Shown in pieces: positions 1-9,486 of a stretch of DNA of 64,000 nucleotides. The DNA is from Ischnura elegans (lineage: Eukaryota; Arthropoda; Insecta; Odonata; Coenagrionidae). The translations under genes and the position numbers were made by a program. A model generated the notes under the pieces. That model ran no database searches. It was not told where the DNA came from and saw nothing but the letters and a program-made list of their open reading frames with translations. Position 1 is the stretch's first letter. Each line of letters begins with the position of its first letter. Where the stretch lies: contig NC_060249.1 of NCBI RefSeq assembly GCF_921293095.1, positions 75,713,907 through 75,777,906 on the forward strand. The letters are read 5' to 3'.

Positions 1-2
1 AA

Positions 3-1802
3 GAAAATGGAGTACCCCAGGGGTCCGTACTGAGCGTGACCCTATTTGCCATTGCGATAAACGATGTGACCGAGTGTATCCGCTCCCCAGTTATGGGCTC
101 GTTGTTTGTTGATGACCTCGCTATTTTCTGCAGGTCATCAAAATTAACGAATGCCTCTAGGCTGATCCAGCTGACTCTAAATAAGCTCTCCGTTTGGTCT
201 CAGAGGAATGGATTCCGTTTCTCTACTGAGAAAACGAAATGCATTCACTTTTACCGAGGACGGGGTGTACAAGCCCCACCGTCCCTATATCTCAATGGTA
301 ATGAGCTTCCTTACGTTGAGAACGCCCGATTTCTGGGTATGACATTGGACCGGCGCCTGAATTGGCGCGAACATTTCCGAGCTCTAAGAGACAAATGCTT
401 CAAAGTTCTGAACATTTTACGGTTTCTGTCGCATTCGACATGGGGCGCGGATCGTACCTCAATGCTTATGCTGTATCGAGCATTAGTACGTTCAAGGCTA
501 GACTACGGGTCGATTGTGTACTCATCCGCCCGTGAGACCTACATGAAACCGCTCTCGACGGTTCATAATACGGGACTGCGTTTAGCAACGGGTGCCTTCA
601 GGACCTCCCCTGTCTTGAGCATTTACGCCGATACAGGAGAGCCTCCCCTAGTCAATCGCAGAGAGACGTTGATGTGCAATTATGCCACAAAAATTTTATC
701 CGCGCCGAACCACCCCTGTTTTAACATTATTTCTCACCCACTGCTTTTAGACCTTTTTAACCGAAAGACAAGATCCACTAAACCTCTAAGTGTTCGCTTC
801 AGAAACCTAATCGCAGAACGCAATTTTACCTTGCCCGCCACGTACCCCACTGGGTACAGCAACGTGCCGCCGTGGTTAATTCCCCGGCCAGCTTTGAGAC
901 TTGATCTTACTCGCTGCTCTAAATCTACTACTATGCCGGGAGAATACCAACAACTTTTCAAGGAATTCCGCGCCGAAAACTCCGAATCTACGTTCGTATA
1001 CACTGACGGTTCGAAATCGGATACCGCCTGTGGGTGCGCTGTGGTATCCCCATATCATGGAGTCCTTAAGGCAAAATTGCATCCGTACTGTTCCATTTTT
1101 ACGGCTGAGCTCACTGCCATTAGGATTGCTCTCCGATCCATTAAAAACAGTGTTGCGTCATTTATGATCTGTACAGATTCTTACAGTGCTCTCCAATCCA
1201 TATCTCTTTATTCTCCTTGTCACCCCATTGTTCAGGACATACAAAGCACTCTGTTATCCCTGAGTAAAAAAGGGACCACTATAAGCTTCGCTTGGGTCCC
1301 TGGACATGTGGGCATACCAGGGAATGTGAAAGCAGACTCTGCGGCCAAAGATGCGCTCAGGTCTCCGGATACAGATTTTCAGTTAATGCCGGCGGAAGAT
1401 TTAGGGAATGCCATGAGGGGTATGATTAGACAAAATTGGAAGACGCAATGGCTCGAAATCCAAAATAACAAACTTCGGGAAATTAAGCCCGTAATAACGG
1501 CGTGGCAGACCTCTATAAGAAATGTCCGCAGGGAGGAAGTGGTTTTAACACGCTTAAGAATTGGTCACTGCTTATTAACCCATTCATACCTCTTCACCGA
1601 AGAGAGAATACAGCCCCAATGCTTAAATTGCGATTGTCCACTAACAGTGCGACATATCCTGACGGAGTGTGCAAGATATCGTACTGCACGGGTGAATCAC
1701 AACCTCGGAGTCAACCTAGCTGAGGTACTAGGAGACACTCCCGAAAACATTTCCCGACTGATAGCATTCCTACACTCAACTCGACTTTTCAATAAAATAT
1801 AA
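3..1802 (+). CDS. ORF2 C-terminal part: reverse transcriptase end plus RNase H (I-clade LINE copy 1)
   Basis: The frame is open from the window edge, so the true start lies upstream. The first residues carry the RT motif NGVPQGSVLSVTLFAIAIND, then the FVDD catalytic box (the family's version of YADD) near 110. The RNase H domain shows YTDGSKS, TAELTAI, CTDSYSAL and KADSAAK, which supply the usual acidic catalytic residues, and the motif WVPGHVGIPGN. The C-terminus has the CX2CX8HX4C zinc-knuckle-like motif after PQCLNCDC. It would prime and copy element RNA at a chromosomal nick and degrade the RNA strand. No internal stop is seen. It ends 130 bases before the tail, as in the other copies. 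Confidence 0.9.
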   Translation, partial: ENGVPQGSVLSVTLFAIAINDVTECIRSPVMGSLFVDDLAIFCRSSKLTNASRLIQLTLNKLSVWSQRNGFRFSTEKTKCIHFYRGRGVQAPPSLYLNGNELPYVENARFLGMTLDRRLNWREHFRALRDKCFKVLNILRFLSHSTWGADRTSMLMLYRALVRSRLDYGSIVYSSARETYMKPLSTVHNTGLRLATGAFRTSPVLSIYADTGEPPLVNRRETLMCNYATKILSAPNHPCFNIISHPLLLDLFNRKTRSTKPLSVRFRNLIAERNFTLPATYPTGYSNVPPWLIPRPALRLDLTRCSKSTTMPGEYQQLFKEFRAENSESTFVYTDGSKSDTACGCAVVSPYHGVLKAKLHPYCSIFTAELTAIRIALRSIKNSVASFMICTDSYSALQSISLYSPCHPIVQDIQSTLLSLSKKGTTISFAWVPGHVGIPGNVKADSAAKDALRSPDTDFQLMPAEDLGNAMRGMIRQNWKTQWLEIQNNKLREIKPVITAWQTSIRNVRREEVVLTRLRIGHCLLTHSYLFTEERIQPQCLNCDCPLTVRHILTECARYRTARVNHNLGVNLAEVLGDTPENISRLIAFLHSTRLFNKI

Positions 1803-1879
1803 ATGATACCTCTTGTAAATTATTGACACGTTAATTTCAGAACGGACCTAATCCCCTTTATCAATACCAGTCAGTGAGT

Positions 1880-1910
1880 GGTGCAAAATGGCCTTAGCCG
1901 CCGACGCACC
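1880..1910 (+). promoter_or_regulatory. 3'-terminal hairpin of I-clade LINE copy 1
   Basis: GGTGC (1880-1884) pairs with GCACC (1906-1910). An inner stem GGC/GCC replaces the GAC/GTC found in copies A and B, so both sides have changed together. It probably serves as the recognition element for the element's own reverse transcriptase (inference). Confidence 0.7.
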
Positions 1911-1934
1911 CTATAAATTAAACACTACTACTAC

Positions 1935-3504
1935 TTGTGGGCAACAGGCGCTTTGTCTTGTATAAGTAATAAAGCGTTTTATGGCTTCTACTCTTAACAT
2001 TTATGCAATGCGCATTCCAATTTAAATTGCGGTCCATAATTACCCCCAGATTTTTTACTTGCTCTTCATAGGGGAGAGGTCGATGTTTAACCATGATTTC
2101 TGGGATGTGGTTAAGATTTATCTTGAGGGAAAGGTTTCTACTGCTAAATATAATGGCTTTTGATTTATTTTCATTTAGTTTCAGACCATTAGTCTCAGCC
2201 CACGTGCTAATATGTTCAATATCAGTATTCAGCTTATCTATAGCTTGTATGAGGTTTTCAGGAGTTGCATGAAGGTATATTTGAAAGTCATCGGAATAGA
2301 GAAAATATTGTGAGTGAATTAAGCATTTCGGTAGGTCGTTGATAAAAATGGAGAATAGTAATGGGCTAAGAACAGAACCTTGAACCATTCCTGTGTCCAC
2401 ATTTTGCCAAGTAGATGTTACTCCGTCCTTCCCTATTACAGCCTGCATTCGTTCGGAAAGATATGATCGGAACCATTTAACAACACTATTTGAGAAATTG
2501 TATGCTTTTAACTTCTGCAATAGGAGAGTGTGGTTAACGGAATCGAATGCTTGTGAAAAATCGAACAAAACAAGCACAGTTAACTGTCTATTATCCATTG
2601 CTTTTAATATGTCTTCGGTTAGGCGCAGAAGTATAGTTTGTGTGCTGTGTCCCTTCCTGAAACCAGATTGTCTTGGGTCGAGTATGTTACGGTCGGTGAT
2701 ATACGCACTTATTTGATCAAATACGATTCTCTCAAGTATTTTAGCTGTGGCACATAGTAATCCTATTGGTCTATAGTCACTCGGATTGGAAGGTTTGGGA
2801 CATTTAGGAATTGGCCATAAAAAGGTTCTTTTCCATACATCTGGGTATATACCTAGTTGTAGAGAGGAGTCAAAGATATTTAAGAGAACAGGTAGTAACA
2901 TAGGTAATACCTTTTTAATAAAATCTATAGGAATTTCATCATAGCCTCTAGCGTTTGTGGTGATGTTTTTACATGCTTTAGTGACCTCTGTAAGTTTCAC
3001 GTGTGAAAAGAAGAACTGGTTATCAAGATCAACAGCCTCATTGCTGATGGAGGTTTGGGGAAGAATTGCCTTCTTTCTGAGAGAGAAGTAATTGTTTATG
3101 ATGTCTGGATGTATGTTTAACTTATCGTCTTTATGTTTTGTAGCGATTCCGAGATTTCGCAAATGCTTCCATGTATTTTTTGCACTCTGGAATTCTGAGA
3201 AAAGCGCGTGATAGTATTTATTTTTTTCTTCACGAATCTTTTTCTTCGTAAACTTTATCAGGGCTTTGTACGATGCAAAGGCATCAGGGTCACCATACCT
3301 TCTATATAATGCTCGGGCATAGTTCCTTCGCTTAATTTCCGTCTTTATTTCGGGTGTTATCCATGGAGTTGGTGGGTGGGTCACACGAATAGTGCGAATA
3401 GGAGCGTTCAAATCAAATGTATCTATAACGTTGGAATTGAATATTTCTACTTTATCATTTGGGGATATTGCATTCGCTATTGCATCCCAGTCTTTATTAC
3501 TCAG
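1935..3504 (-). CDS. LINE ORF2, reverse transcriptase part (second block)
   Basis: This continues the ORF2 of the PHD-finger LINE after the inserted DNA transposon. RT motifs in order are PIPKCPKPSNPSDYRPIGLL, SGFRKGHSTQTILLRL, LFDFSQAFDSVNH, GMVQGSVLSPLLFSIFINDL and the catalytic box YSDD (Y-S-D-D instead of Y-A-D-D), followed by NLGVIMDRNLNWNAH in the thumb. The frame is open to the junction with the (TAC)n tail of I-clade copy 1 near 1933, where the true C-terminus has been displaced out of view. An internal ATG at 3411 is not the real start. Confidence 0.85.
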
Positions 3505-5542
3505 TAGGGGCTTTCTCTAACTCGTTAACGTTTTGTTGTTAACGGGTTGTTAACGAAAGTCCTCTCTTGCAACGACACCCTCTTATCGAAAGTGTGTTTC
3601 TGTATCTCACCTTAACGAAAGCTCGTCGTTGCAAAACAAGACCACGGCTCGTCGATAGCAAACAATACACCGTCGGCGCCTGCGAGTGAGGCTAGAATTT
3701 TCAACCAATCACATGCCTAGATTTATTCGTTCGGTAGCATTAAGAAGCAGTGCCTCACTACGGTATCTAATAAACGATAAATAGTCACCATAAATAAACA
3801 AGAAGCTACTAAAGAACGCACCGTTCGATTTGGAAAAGAATAATAAATGATGGAGAAAACTGATGAGTATCATTTTAGTAGTGGATTCATTTACTGTTTT
3901 TATAATGTGTCGTAATATATTTCCATGAAGAACAAAATAAAATAAGGGGGAAATTAGTGTAAGTAAGCGTGTATATTCAAGGATTCAACAGTCGTCGATG
4001 GAAGAATATTGGCAACTTTTGGTGCATTACGTATCGTAATTTTCAAGTATAATTATCTTGAAGAGGACTTTGTCTGCTACTTACTCGTTCACCTACGCCT
4101 ATAATAATTTTACTCTCGTAGTCATAGTAGTGACAAAATTATTTTTATTAGTATTATAACGATGTAAATTTCGGAGTGCATCTTCAGCCACGGCTTGTTT
4201 ACATCGTTTGCCTTATTTCCGCTATAAGTGCACAACTTCCACAGTGGTAGTTATTCAATTAGAAAAACTTAATGACGCTTTCATCATATTTTGGGATGTT
4301 TGAAATCAATTCGTTGATAAAAAAATACCGAGATTACGCGGATGTCATGGAAGGAATCATCGCGAGTGTTGTGATTGTGAACTCGTGTCACAAACTTAAC
4401 GTTTTTTAGTGTCAATTTCTTGAGTAAAGATTACGGAAGTGTTAATGCTGTTGGTGTTGTTGTTGCTTATAATTTTATTCCACGCAAAGCGAAGATAAAC
4501 ACAATAAAGTAAACATAGAAAAAAATGCGCATTTATAAGGAAGTAATATAATATTTTCATAGTCACTCACCATGTTGAGGCATCGAATTACTGATTAAAC
4601 TCACACAAAAGCAAAACGTAGCATAGGTTAATCGTTGGTAGCCACAATTAGGCATAGAAAATCACTGCAAACAGCAACTGCAAATGATATTAAAATAAAT
4701 GTATGCATGTATCCATCAAAACACAGGCATATTATTCGTTGGGACTTAGTTTAACAGCATTGCAAAAGTTAAAAGTGACGACTAATGAGTTCTGAGTACA
4801 TGAGGGAAACCGTAATTATTTTCGTGAACGGTGGCTTTAGCCAGCCAAAAAAAGGCGTCAAAATACCCGTCAGTGTTACGGCCACATCGGGGGCTATTCA
4901 AAAGGTTGTTTTGAATTAAAAATTCGGCGAAAATTAGGATTCTGAACATTCCTAAGTCGTCTTCTCTGCACTAGATGCTTAATTACATTTGCTCTCTCCT
5001 CAAGATGTGATTAAGATCCCTACTTAAAAAGTTAAGACCGATCAATCGAGCCTAAATAAACTATCGACTGAAAATAATCGGAGCACTATAATTGGAATGT
5101 GTAAATGTTATTTTCACAAGGTAAATAACTTTCTTAAATCTACTTCAAACAACATGTTTACTCCCCCGCAAAAACTAATGTCTCTGTTGCCACTTTTTAT
5201 AATCATTGATTGCTGCAAAACGTTTTAATGCTTTCCATCTCCTTTGCAAAAGTGTATCTATAATTTTTCAAGTAAAAATACCTTTATCCCTTTGTGGTAG
5301 CAGAATCATAACTTTACCACGCACTGAGCAACCGATACCTAAAAAAATTATAGCGGGCGTCGATAAGCTTAAGACGGGCTCCCAAGTCCCCCGATAAGCT
5401 ATCGGCATTTTTCGTTAGTGCTATCGAGAAAATATCGTTAAACGAGCGTAGAGAAAACCAATTGTCGTTGGTTAAGATTTTCGATAAGCTAACGACGCAG
5501 CAACGTCGATAAGACTTGCTATCGAGTTAGAGAAAGCCCCTA
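3505..5542. mobile_element. Non-autonomous DNA transposon, 2,038 bp, perfect 20-bp terminal inverted repeats
   Basis: The ends are taggggctttctctaactcg (3505-3524) and its exact complement (5523-5542). They are flanked by CAG (3502-3504) and CTG (5543-5545), a 3-bp CWG-type target duplicate with a mismatch at the centre. Removal of the 2,038 bp plus one 3-bp copy restores the reading frame of the surrounding LINE exactly. Subterminal sequence is rich in short motifs of the TCGTTAAC/TCGATAAG kind on both sides. The interior is AT-rich with no credible transposase. A 3-bp W-centred duplicate suggests a PIF/Harbinger relative (inference). Confidence 0.85.
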
Positions 5543-6310
5543 CTGGTCGGAGAGGAATTTGGAGTGGTCAAAATTTCTGAAGTCCCTGTAGGTTATGTGC
5601 TTCACTAATGGGTCTGGTGATTTAATGTCATACACTAAAGTCATTTGATTGTGGCAAGACATGTCGGGTTCATCGACTAATTCAATTTTAACCACCTTAT
5701 TGAGATTATCGACACAGAATAAGTCTAAAACAGACTGGGCGTTGTGCGTATGGCAAGTTGGCCCGGTAGCTACAACGCTGAGATTAAATCCCTGTAACAT
5801 TTCCAACAGCCTATCTTTTTCTGAAGAGGGTTTAAGTAAGTTAATATTAAAGTCTCCCATCACAAGTACATTTTCATACATAGAAATGTGATACCCAAGG
5901 AAGTTTTCAAATTCTTCTAAATTTTGAGATTTTGGAGGTTTATACATAATTAAAATTAAAATTTTTGTTGGTGGTCGACATACCTCTAAGCATAAATACT
6001 CTGGCCGGTTCGAATATTCACTAGGGGACGAACCGATCAGTTCAGCTTGTAAGGATTCATGGACGTATATACCCACTCCTCCCCCTCTCTTTCCTTCACG
6101 GTCATTTCGGAAAAGAGTATAATTGTTCAATGCAACAAAATCATCTCCAATATTTGATTTCAACCATGTTTCAGTAACACCAATTATATGGATCTTTCTA
6201 GAATCATAGTACATTTTAAATTCATCAAAATGTGCGACAAGTGATTGAGCGTTAATTAATGAAATATTGATATTTTTATCAGTGCTAGCATACAGATTTG
6301 TCTCAGACAA
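5543..6310 (-). CDS. LINE ORF2, endonuclease part (first block)
   Basis: This block encodes the apurinic-type endonuclease of the PHD-finger LINE. Visible motifs are LINAQSL (N of the active site), TETWLK (catalytic E), GGGVGIYV, VMGDFNINLL (catalytic D and N) and CHNQMTLVY, in the place of the usual SDH box. The block stops at 5540 only because the DNA transposon at 3505-5542 begins there. There is no ATG at the start: the frame is open back through the ORF1 stop, and the first in-frame ATG comes after the first endonuclease motif. ORF1 ends in C-T7-ATAA (6324-6338 region), so ORF2 may be reached by a frameshift or re-initiation, or the copy may carry a mutation there. Confidence 0.8.
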
Positions 6311-6324
6311 GCACTTATCGCTAT

Positions 6325-7407
6325 TTATAAAAAAAGATCCAGATCTCTCTGAGATTCGATGACAACAACAGGGCCGGTTTCAGATTGCCTCACAAGGATT
6401 TTACCGTTTTTCACCCAAACAAATTTTAATTTGCCATCCTTCTTAAGACCTCTAGCGAGGGCAACTATTTTTGTATTATATTTGGTGAGGGCTTCATCGA
6501 TATATATTGTTTGATTGATCCGGGAGAGAGAAGTTGAATCGGAGAAGCAACCCGCGTCTTTAGAGCTGAAATTTTTCTTGGCACGACGCTTCACAATGAC
6601 CTCATTTTTTTTGCTCTGCCTCACAAAACTGACAATAATCGGGGGGGCGTGTGTGCCTGAATCACTGTTGTGGCGAGGCCTGGGTCTAAAAACTCCGTCT
6701 ATATCCTCGGCTGACACATGCACACCAAGAAAGGAGCAAATTTTTATGACCACACTTTGAATGTCATCATCTTGGAACAGCGGCACACCTCTTATCTCGA
6801 CTGAGTTTTTCAGTGTGCTTTGTTCAGCTTTATTTAACTTAAGATCAAGGTCATTTGCTTTTTCTTGGAGCACGTTTACTGCACCTTTAACTTTTGACAG
6901 TTCTTCCTCAAAGAGATCAAATTTTGATGAAAGTCCAGTCAACAGTTCACTGTTTTCACTTACTTTCTGTGTTAGCTTCTTCTGGTCCTCTTTTAGGGTG
7001 TCCAGTTTCCCATTTACTTGTTCCAGAAGTGCGGTTTGGTCGTTGAAGGTATCTTGCCACGTGATGAAGGTCTTCTTCAGATCTCCATGATCCTCCTGCA
7101 GCTGCTTTATACGATGAAGCAACTCTGCGAGGGGGTCGTCGGCATTCTCGGGCGATGTTCTACTTGGAGCTGAATGACCTGTGGCTCGAACTGGGGTGTT
7201 GTCACCGCGTAAATTCCGGGATTCACCGATGCAAACAGCACAGGACCACGTCTTCTGGAGTTCTACCAGTGTTTGCCAGTCAGTATCTGAGAATGAAACA
7301 CAGTGAGGGTGATACAGTCTCTTACATGTATCACAAGTAAGCTGCTTCTGGTTTCGCTTTATACTGGAACCGCACTTGACGCACTCGCTAGGCATTGTGG
7401 ACTGCAT
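6325..7407 (-). CDS. LINE ORF1 protein with PHD finger and coiled coil (360 aa)
   Basis: The predicted 360-aa protein starts with a PHD/zinc-finger-like module at about residues 8-60 (C-x2-C ... C-x2-C ... H-x2-C ... C-x2-C pattern: CVKCGSS, CDTCKRLYHPHC, WSCAVC). A heptad-rich coiled coil spans about 95-205 (many L/K/E residues) and a conserved basic C-terminal domain about 210-355 resembles other arthropod LINE ORF1 proteins of the Baculo_FP-like type (family placement from memory). It would trimerise and bind element RNA; the PHD finger suggests histone-tail binding that could guide targeting (inference). The first ATG is used; no stop interrupts it. It is followed directly by ORF2 in another frame. 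Confidence 0.85.
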   Translation of the reverse strand: MQSTMPSECVKCGSSIKRNQKQLTCDTCKRLYHPHCVSFSDTDWQTLVELQKTWSCAVCIGESRNLRGDNTPVRATGHSAPSRTSPENADDPLAELLHRIKQLQEDHGDLKKTFITWQDTFNDQTALLEQVNGKLDTLKEDQKKLTQKVSENSELLTGLSSKFDLFEEELSKVKGAVNVLQEKANDLDLKLNKAEQSTLKNSVEIRGVPLFQDDDIQSVVIKICSFLGVHVSAEDIDGVFRPRPRHNSDSGTHAPPIIVSFVRQSKKNEVIVKRRAKKNFSSKDAGCFSDSTSLSRINQTIYIDEALTKYNTKIVALARGLKKDGKLKFVWVKNGKILVRQSETGPVVVIESQRDLDLFL

Positions 7408-8167
7408 TCACCCCTGTGAATCCCTCTCCGATGTAGAAGAATTCCGAGAAATTTCACTCGTAGGTATAACTGACACAGCACTAATTTCACACGGGATCGA
7501 TTTACTCTTCACCCCACGCCGGCTACCGCGAAACTAAAGACGATCGCAGCTGCGCGGGAGCGAACAGTCACGTCAGTGAAGGACGTTTATGACGTCACGA
7601 GAAAGCAAGTCCAATTTATTGTCGTATAAACATTGTCTTTTTCCTTGGATTTGGAGGCACTTAACTCCTTCGACGAGAATGAAGCCAAATCCTAAGATCC
7701 GAGAATCGTTTGATATATTACTCCTCTTCTGTTACTCTCATGGTAACACAGCAATCTACACAATGTCACACAATCACCACGAGATGCTTCCGTGCATACA
7801 CCATCGAACACACTAAACAATTTCCGTGCACAGACCCAGGAAATTTCAAATTCAGATTTCCTCCTCACTCTACACACGCCAATGCACTTCTTCACAATGC
7901 GCAGCAAACAATTCACACGTTTTATTGGCACAAAACACTTCCTTCATTTCATTGGAAAACGGGAATGATTACTTCACAAGAAAGAAAAGGCACGCAAGGC
8001 AAATAAAATCCAACCTTCTCATCACATGGTTATCCATCGACTGAATAGGCAGATTAACAGATCTAACAATCTTGTGCGCGCATTAGGAAGTACATCAAGT
8101 CACTTGGCCACCGACAAAGAGTTAAAATAGCACGAAAGACCACGCTCACGGAGTTTCGGATGCTTAC

Positions 8168-8322
8168 CTTCCTTGATCGCTGCTTCGATATTGCCTCAAG
8201 CGACGTACATGCAGCTGCTTCCTCAGAAGAGGTACCTGGAGGGTCATCCTCCCTTGGGCAATGCCTGGGACATGTCGCCGGCCAACTAATTCTTTTGCTG
8301 CTGCTCAGAGCTTCCATATTCT
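8168..8322 (-). CDS. Possible orphan coding exon (50 codons)
   Basis: On the minus strand a polypyrimidine tract ending TTTTTTTTCAG is followed by AGAAT and ATG (8317), then 50 open codons rich in Ser, Arg and Glu, closed by GGAAG|GTAAGC, a good donor site in phase 0. This has the look of a first coding exon of a host or transposon gene, but no partner exon was recognised to the left and no domain is visible. Chance occurrence is possible. Confidence 0.25.
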
Positions 8323-8356
8323 CTGAAAAAAAAATGGGAAATTGATATTGATTCAC

Positions 8357-9259
8357 AAGAATTGAATATATTCACCGCTATTCATATCCCTATATCTGTG
8401 ATTGTCTCAGGTGGACGCATATTTTGAAGGAGCTATGGGTGATTATTGAATTCTTTCGTGTTAACCAATATTTAAACAAGTAATGTTGACACACGGGGCT
8501 ATATATAATAGAGAAATGGACACTCAAGAATACCTATATCGTCACAACGAATGAATGCAAAACAGAATTTTGCTATAATTTCAATTATCTTTAAGGGAAA
8601 TTCTAGAATATAAACACACAAATAACCCAAGAACTCAATAATTAGTTCGTATTCAAAATCAACACATATAATGCCAATCTATTCAACCACTTACTGTGCT
8701 GTAATTATCACATAATCATAAAAAATATCCTAGGCAATATAACGACCGATACAGTTCAACTGCAGAAGTAATGGGTCATCTCCATCAATACTGACTCAAT
8801 ATTTTCGTAGGGAACAGCTATATATCACGTGTCTGGTGTTTTTTTAAACGCGCCTGTCTGCAGGGTGTTCTCCCAAAAAAATAATTCCTATTACTATCCG
8901 TAACCCAAATATCTTCATACTTCACCTTCAATAACAGCCGGTACGGCCATATTTATTCATCCTCTAAGGACACTTTAGCCCTAATGTGAGCTCCGGTGGG
9001 GCACTTCACGGTTAAGTGACGATTCGGCCATTTTTCCTCTAAAGTGGCGTTTATGAAACGGAAAAAGCAGACTTAAGCCCGGCTAAAGTATAATTCAGCC
9101 GGAAGTGCCGTCTATGAATCCCACCCCGAGGTTCGAAGTAAATATTTAAGTAATCGCTGAAAATATTATCTTGGACTATGTTTAGGATATTGAGTGTACA
9201 TTTCAGCGAGCGATTTCTCGATTATTCCCATTTTAGTTCAACTAGGTTGAAGTACCTTT
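8357..9259. other. No recognised gene
   Basis: This is AT-rich sequence without a convincing frame. A GC-richer part at about 8985-9130 has loosely complementary ends (GTGGGGCACTTCACGG against CGGCACTTCCGG), which could be a degenerate small inverted-repeat element. Confidence 0.4.
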
Positions 9260-9486
9260 GGCGACAAAGGATTAATCGTAAAATACCACATAGGAAAAAC
9301 TTAGTCTTCCAATTCTATTTCAAACTATAGTGCAAACCATTGCATATGTCAAACTTCCAATTAGCATTTGGTAAGGTACACGTGGATTATTTTCTTTATC
9401 ACCTTTCTGTAAATTGTTTAATTTACCTCTACAGGTGTCGAAATGGGTCACATTCTAACATTTTGAACGGAGTCAACATGCCCTTC

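Larger units (their letters stand above)
3..1932 (+). mobile_element. I-clade LINE, copy 1 (3' part, cut by window edge)
   Basis: This is the 3' third of an I-clade non-LTR retrotransposon: the end of the reverse transcriptase, the RNase H domain, a short 3' UTR with the conserved terminal hairpin (1880-1910) and a (TAC)n tail near 1923-1932. It lies inside the minus-strand PHD-finger LINE that follows: that element's reading frame runs straight into the (TAC)n tail at about 1933. The reading frame shown here is undamaged. The 5' part lies outside the window, so full length and target-site duplication cannot be judged. Confidence 0.9.
1933..7500 (-). mobile_element. PHD-finger LINE (CR1/Jockey-like), copy 1
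   Basis: A minus-strand non-LTR retrotransposon reads right to left: ORF1 with an N-terminal PHD finger, then ORF2 with endonuclease and reverse transcriptase. ORF2 is interrupted by a 2,038-bp DNA transposon (3505-5542) and its 3' end is cut by I-clade LINE copy 1. When the DNA transposon and one 3-bp duplicate are set aside, the two ORF2 blocks are in the same frame, so that insertion came into an otherwise open frame. The 5' boundary near 7500 is approximate; the GC-rich leader contains CpG-rich sequence upstream of ORF1. Confidence 0.85.

Noticed and set aside
3505-5542. Assignment of the 2-kb element to Tc1/mariner with a TA duplicate
   Set aside because: TA could be read at both borders, but then the surrounding LINE frame would not be restored; 2,038 plus 3 bp restores it exactly.
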